From: Thioalkalivibrio paradoxus
GTDB lineage: Bacteria; Pseudomonadota; Gammaproteobacteria; Ectothiorhodospirales; Ectothiorhodospiraceae
NCBI GenBank assembly: GCA_011390565.1
Contig: JAABSC010000001.1
Location: 434,001 to 498,000 of the forward strand
Direction of reading: 5' to 3'
DNA: 64,000 bases
Shown: positions 61,953 to 64,000 of the stretch, piece after piece
How positions within the stretch are numbered: the first letter of the stretch is position 1
Layout: each line of letters starts with the position of its first letter
Translations under genes and position numbers: made by a program
The notes under the pieces: model-generated
Database searches by the model: none
Seen by the model: the letters and a program-made list of their open reading frames with translations, nothing else
Told to the model about the DNA's origin: nothing

Positions 61953-62599
61953 GTCTGGCTGATTTCCGTTTCATCGCCGTCGAAGGGCCAATAGGTGTGG
62001 GCAAGTCGAGTCTCGCGCGCCGGCTCGCCGATCACCTCGGCGCCGAAGGCTTGTTCGAGTCGCCGGACGAAAACCCGTTCCTGGAGCGGTTCTACGCCGA
62101 TCGCGCCAAACACGCGCTGGCCACCCAGTTGTATTTTCTGGTCCAGCGCGTGCGCCAATTGTCGCCCGCGGGTCAGTTGCGCCTGTTCGAAGGTACGCAC
62201 GTCTGCGACTACCTGGTCGACAAGGATCCGCTGTTCGCCGAGTTGAACCTGTCGTCCGAGGAGCTGGACATCTACCGGGAAATGTTCCGGCACATGCGCG
62301 TGCAGCTTCCGGCGCCGGATCTGGTCATTTACCTCCAGGCGCCGGTCGAAACCCTGCTGGAACGCATTCGGCGGCGTGGCAGGAGTTACGAGAAGCGTAT
62401 CGATACCGCATATCTCGAACGCCTGAACTCGGCCTACACTGAGTATTTCTATCATTACGATGCTGCCGCATTGGTGATCGTCAACGCGACCGACATCGAT
62501 TGGGTGAACAACGAACCCGATTTTCATCAGCTGGTCGATTTTCTGGACCAGGTGCACGGCGGCAGGCACTATTTCAATCCGCTGCCGCTCCATTTCTGA
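61949..62599 (+). CDS. Deoxynucleoside kinase (dGK/dAK-like)
   Basis: A 216-aa P-loop kinase that phosphorylates deoxynucleosides. P-loop GPIGVGKSS (13-21), ESPDENPFLERFY, FEGTHVCDYLVDKD (the DR(S)-like region), PDLVIYLQAP, and the LID arginines RIRRRGRSYEKRI. It resembles deoxyguanosine/deoxyadenosine kinases; which base it prefers cannot be told. The GTG start has a strong GGAGGAG upstream and overlaps folK. panB follows 17 bp later. Confidence 0.9.
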   Translation: MSLADFRFIAVEGPIGVGKSSLARRLADHLGAEGLFESPDENPFLERFYADRAKHALATQLYFLVQRVRQLSPAGQLRLFEGTHVCDYLVDKDPLFAELNLSSEELDIYREMFRHMRVQLPAPDLVIYLQAPVETLLERIRRRGRSYEKRIDTAYLERLNSAYTEYFYHYDAAALVIVNATDIDWVNNEPDFHQLVDFLDQVHGGRHYFNPLPLHF

Positions 62600-62616
62600 G
62601 CGGTCATGGAGGACCG

Positions 62617-63408
62617 ATGCGCACGACCATCCGCACCCTCGAGAAGCTCAAGCGCGAACGGCGTCCCATTACCTGTCTGACCGCCTACGACGCCGGATTC
62701 GCCCGGCTCCTCGATCGGTCCGACATCGATGTGATTCTGGTCGGGGACTCACTGGGCATGGTGATCCAGGGGCACGACACCACGCTGCCCGTGACCCTCC
62801 AGCACATGCTGTACCACCTCGAAGCCGTGGCTCGCGGTTCCGAGCGCGCCATGCTGATGGCTGACCTTCCTTTTCTGGGTGACCGTGACGTGGCGACGGC
62901 GCTGGAACAGGGCGGGGCGCTGATGCGAGCCGGAGCGCAGATGGTCAAGGTGGAATGCAATGGCGTTCACGTCGAACTCGTGCGGCGCATGGTGACGGCG
63001 GGTATCCCGGTATGCGCTCATCTGGGCCTGACCCCGCAGGCTGTGCACCGTTTCGGTGGATACCGGGTCCAGGGGCGCGAAACGGGCGCTGCCGATCGGA
63101 TGCAGCAGGAGGCGCTGGAACTCGAGCAGGCGGGAGCGCAATGCCTGCTGCTCGAAGGGGTACCGGAGGCATTGGCCGCGCGCATCGCCGAGGCCGCGCG
63201 CGCGCCGGTGATCGGCATCGGGGCGAGTCCCGAGTGCGATGGGCAGGTCCTGGTGTTGCAGGACGTCATCGGCCTGACACCCAGCCCCCCTCGATTTGCG
63301 CGGGACTTCATGGCCGATGCCGGTTCGCTCCAGGATGCTGTGGCCGCCTACGCCGAGGCGGTGCGCAGCCGCAGCTTCCCGGTTTCCGGCGTCCACACCT
63401 TCGGTTGA
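62617..63408 (+). CDS. panB: Ketopantoate hydroxymethyltransferase
   Basis: PanB makes ketopantoate from 2-ketoisovalerate and methylene-THF, the first step of pantothenate synthesis. The 263-aa protein has [14 protein letters not shown], the Mg site [27 protein letters not shown], the Lys in [22 protein letters not shown] and LLLEGVP. The ATG at 62617 has GGAGGA upstream. It pairs with panC, whose start is 10 bp after its stop. Confidence 0.97.
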   Translation: MRTTIRTLEKLKRERRPITCLTAYDAGFARLLDRSDIDVILVGDSLGMVIQGHDTTLPVTLQHMLYHLEAVARGSERAMLMADLPFLGDRDVATALEQGGALMRAGAQMVKVECNGVHVELVRRMVTAGIPVCAHLGLTPQAVHRFGGYRVQGRETGAADRMQQEALELEQAGAQCLLLEGVPEALAARIAEAARAPVIGIGASPECDGQVLVLQDVIGLTPSPPRFARDFMADAGSLQDAVAAYAEAVRSRSFPVSGVHTFG

Positions 63409-63418
63409 GGGGCAGTTG

Positions 63419-64000
63419 ATGCGCATCGTTCGTGACCGGCGCCAGGTCGTGGCGTTGAGCCGTGAGTGGCGACGGCGGGATACCCAGACCCTCGTCCTCG
63501 TGCCGACCATGGGCAACCTTCACGAAGGTCACCTTGAACTGGTCCGCAGGGCCCGGGAGCGGGGCGATCGCGTGCTGGTCAGCATCTTCGTCAACCCGCT
63601 GCAGTTCGATCGTCCCGACGATCTCGCGGCCTATCCCCGTACTCTCGAGGCAGACGCGCAGAAATTGGCCGAGCTCGGCGTCGATGCGCTGTTCTGTCCG
63701 GATGCCGTTGAAATGTATCCGGAGGACGCCGCTTCAGGAGCGAGAGTGGTGATTCCGGGAATTTCCACCATTCTGGAAGGCGCGTCCCGCCCCGGGCATT
63801 TCGACGGTGTGGCCACGGTGGTCGCGAAGCTCTTCAACCTGGTTCAGCCCGATGCCGCCGTGTTCGGACAGAAGGACTATCAGCAGCTCAGATTGATCGA
63901 GGCCATGGTCGCCGCACTCGACTTTCCGGTGGTCATCGATTCCCTGCCCACCGTGCGCGCGGACGACGGCCTCGCGCTGAGTTCACGCAACAGCCGGCTG
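63419..64000 (+). CDS. panC: Pantothenate synthetase (3' end beyond the window)
   Basis: PanC ligates pantoate and beta-alanine using ATP. The frame is open from the ATG at 63419 to the window end (194 of about 280 codons). Visible are the HIGH-type motif [22 protein letters not shown], the pantoate-binding [25 protein letters not shown], and the last residues SSRNSRL near the KMSKS-equivalent region. A G-rich Shine-Dalgarno (GAGGGG) precedes it. Confidence 0.96.
   Translation, partial: MRIVRDRRQVVALSREWRRRDTQTLVLVPTMGNLHEGHLELVRRARERGDRVLVSIFVNPLQFDRPDDLAAYPRTLEADAQKLAELGVDALFCPDAVEMYPEDAASGARVVIPGISTILEGASRPGHFDGVATVVAKLFNLVQPDAAVFGQKDYQQLRLIEAMVAALDFPVVIDSLPTVRADDGLALSSRNSRL

Overview
The window is a 64-kb, GC-rich, gene-dense piece of a gammaproteobacterial chromosome. 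Housekeeping blocks follow gammaproteobacterial order: uvrA/ssb, miaB-ybeZ-ybeY-ybeX-lnt, leuS-lptE-holA-proA-nadD-rsfS-rlmH, pilR-pilS, bamD/rluD-pgeF-clpB, pcnB-folK-dNK-panB-panC. A protein with the features of the alpha-carboxysome shell protein CsoS1D, a short-Q-loop bd oxidase and a class I PPK2 suggest an autotrophic, possibly sulfur-oxidising member of the Chromatiales/Ectothiorhodospiraceae (Thioalkalivibrio-like). That placement is inference. No rRNA, tRNA, insertion sequence, prophage or CRISPR array was seen.

Layout. 1-4216: uvrA (cut by the left edge) and a divergent YajR-like MFS transporter. 4249-13075: an accessory block between the MFS gene and ssb. It holds a glutaminase-STAS-cNMP-binding fusion, a GrpB-family protein, a FecR-TolC fusion, a CHASE2 class III adenylate cyclase and a cNMP-binding/rhodanese protein. 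One predicted cyclase and two proteins with intact cNMP-binding signatures make this a candidate cyclic-nucleotide signalling island linked to an outer-membrane export channel. 13200-27343: ssb, tRNA and rRNA modification, YbeZ/Y/X, lipoprotein acylation, leucyl-tRNA synthesis, LPS export, replication, proline and NAD synthesis, in tightly overlapping genes. 27321-30667: the PilR/PilS two-component system and a small membrane protein.

30766-40658: sucCD, nadE, glnB, bamD, rluD, pgeF and clpB. clpB has a recognisable sigma-32-type promoter and an intrinsic terminator, and is followed by a 95-aa unknown. 40695-49511: a respiration and iron block with cioA/cioB-type cydAB plus the cydDC exporter on the minus strand, then bfd, bfr, tonB, exbB and exbD on the plus strand. 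TonB carries an uninterrupted run of 35 Glu-Pro dipeptides. 49783-54514: lrgAB, a cupin, an unknown protein, a metallo-beta-lactamase-like protein without metal ligands, PPK2 and the stand-alone csoS1D.

54546-59115: HIRAN, WYL-regulator and Tat-exported metallo-hydrolase genes, a membrane-anchored unknown overlapping ycgN, and a glutathione transferase. 59142-64000: hslR, a Nudix hydrolase, pcnB, folK, a deoxynucleoside kinase, panB and the start of panC, which runs off the right edge. Many genes overlap by ATGA, GTGA or TTGA, indicating translational coupling.
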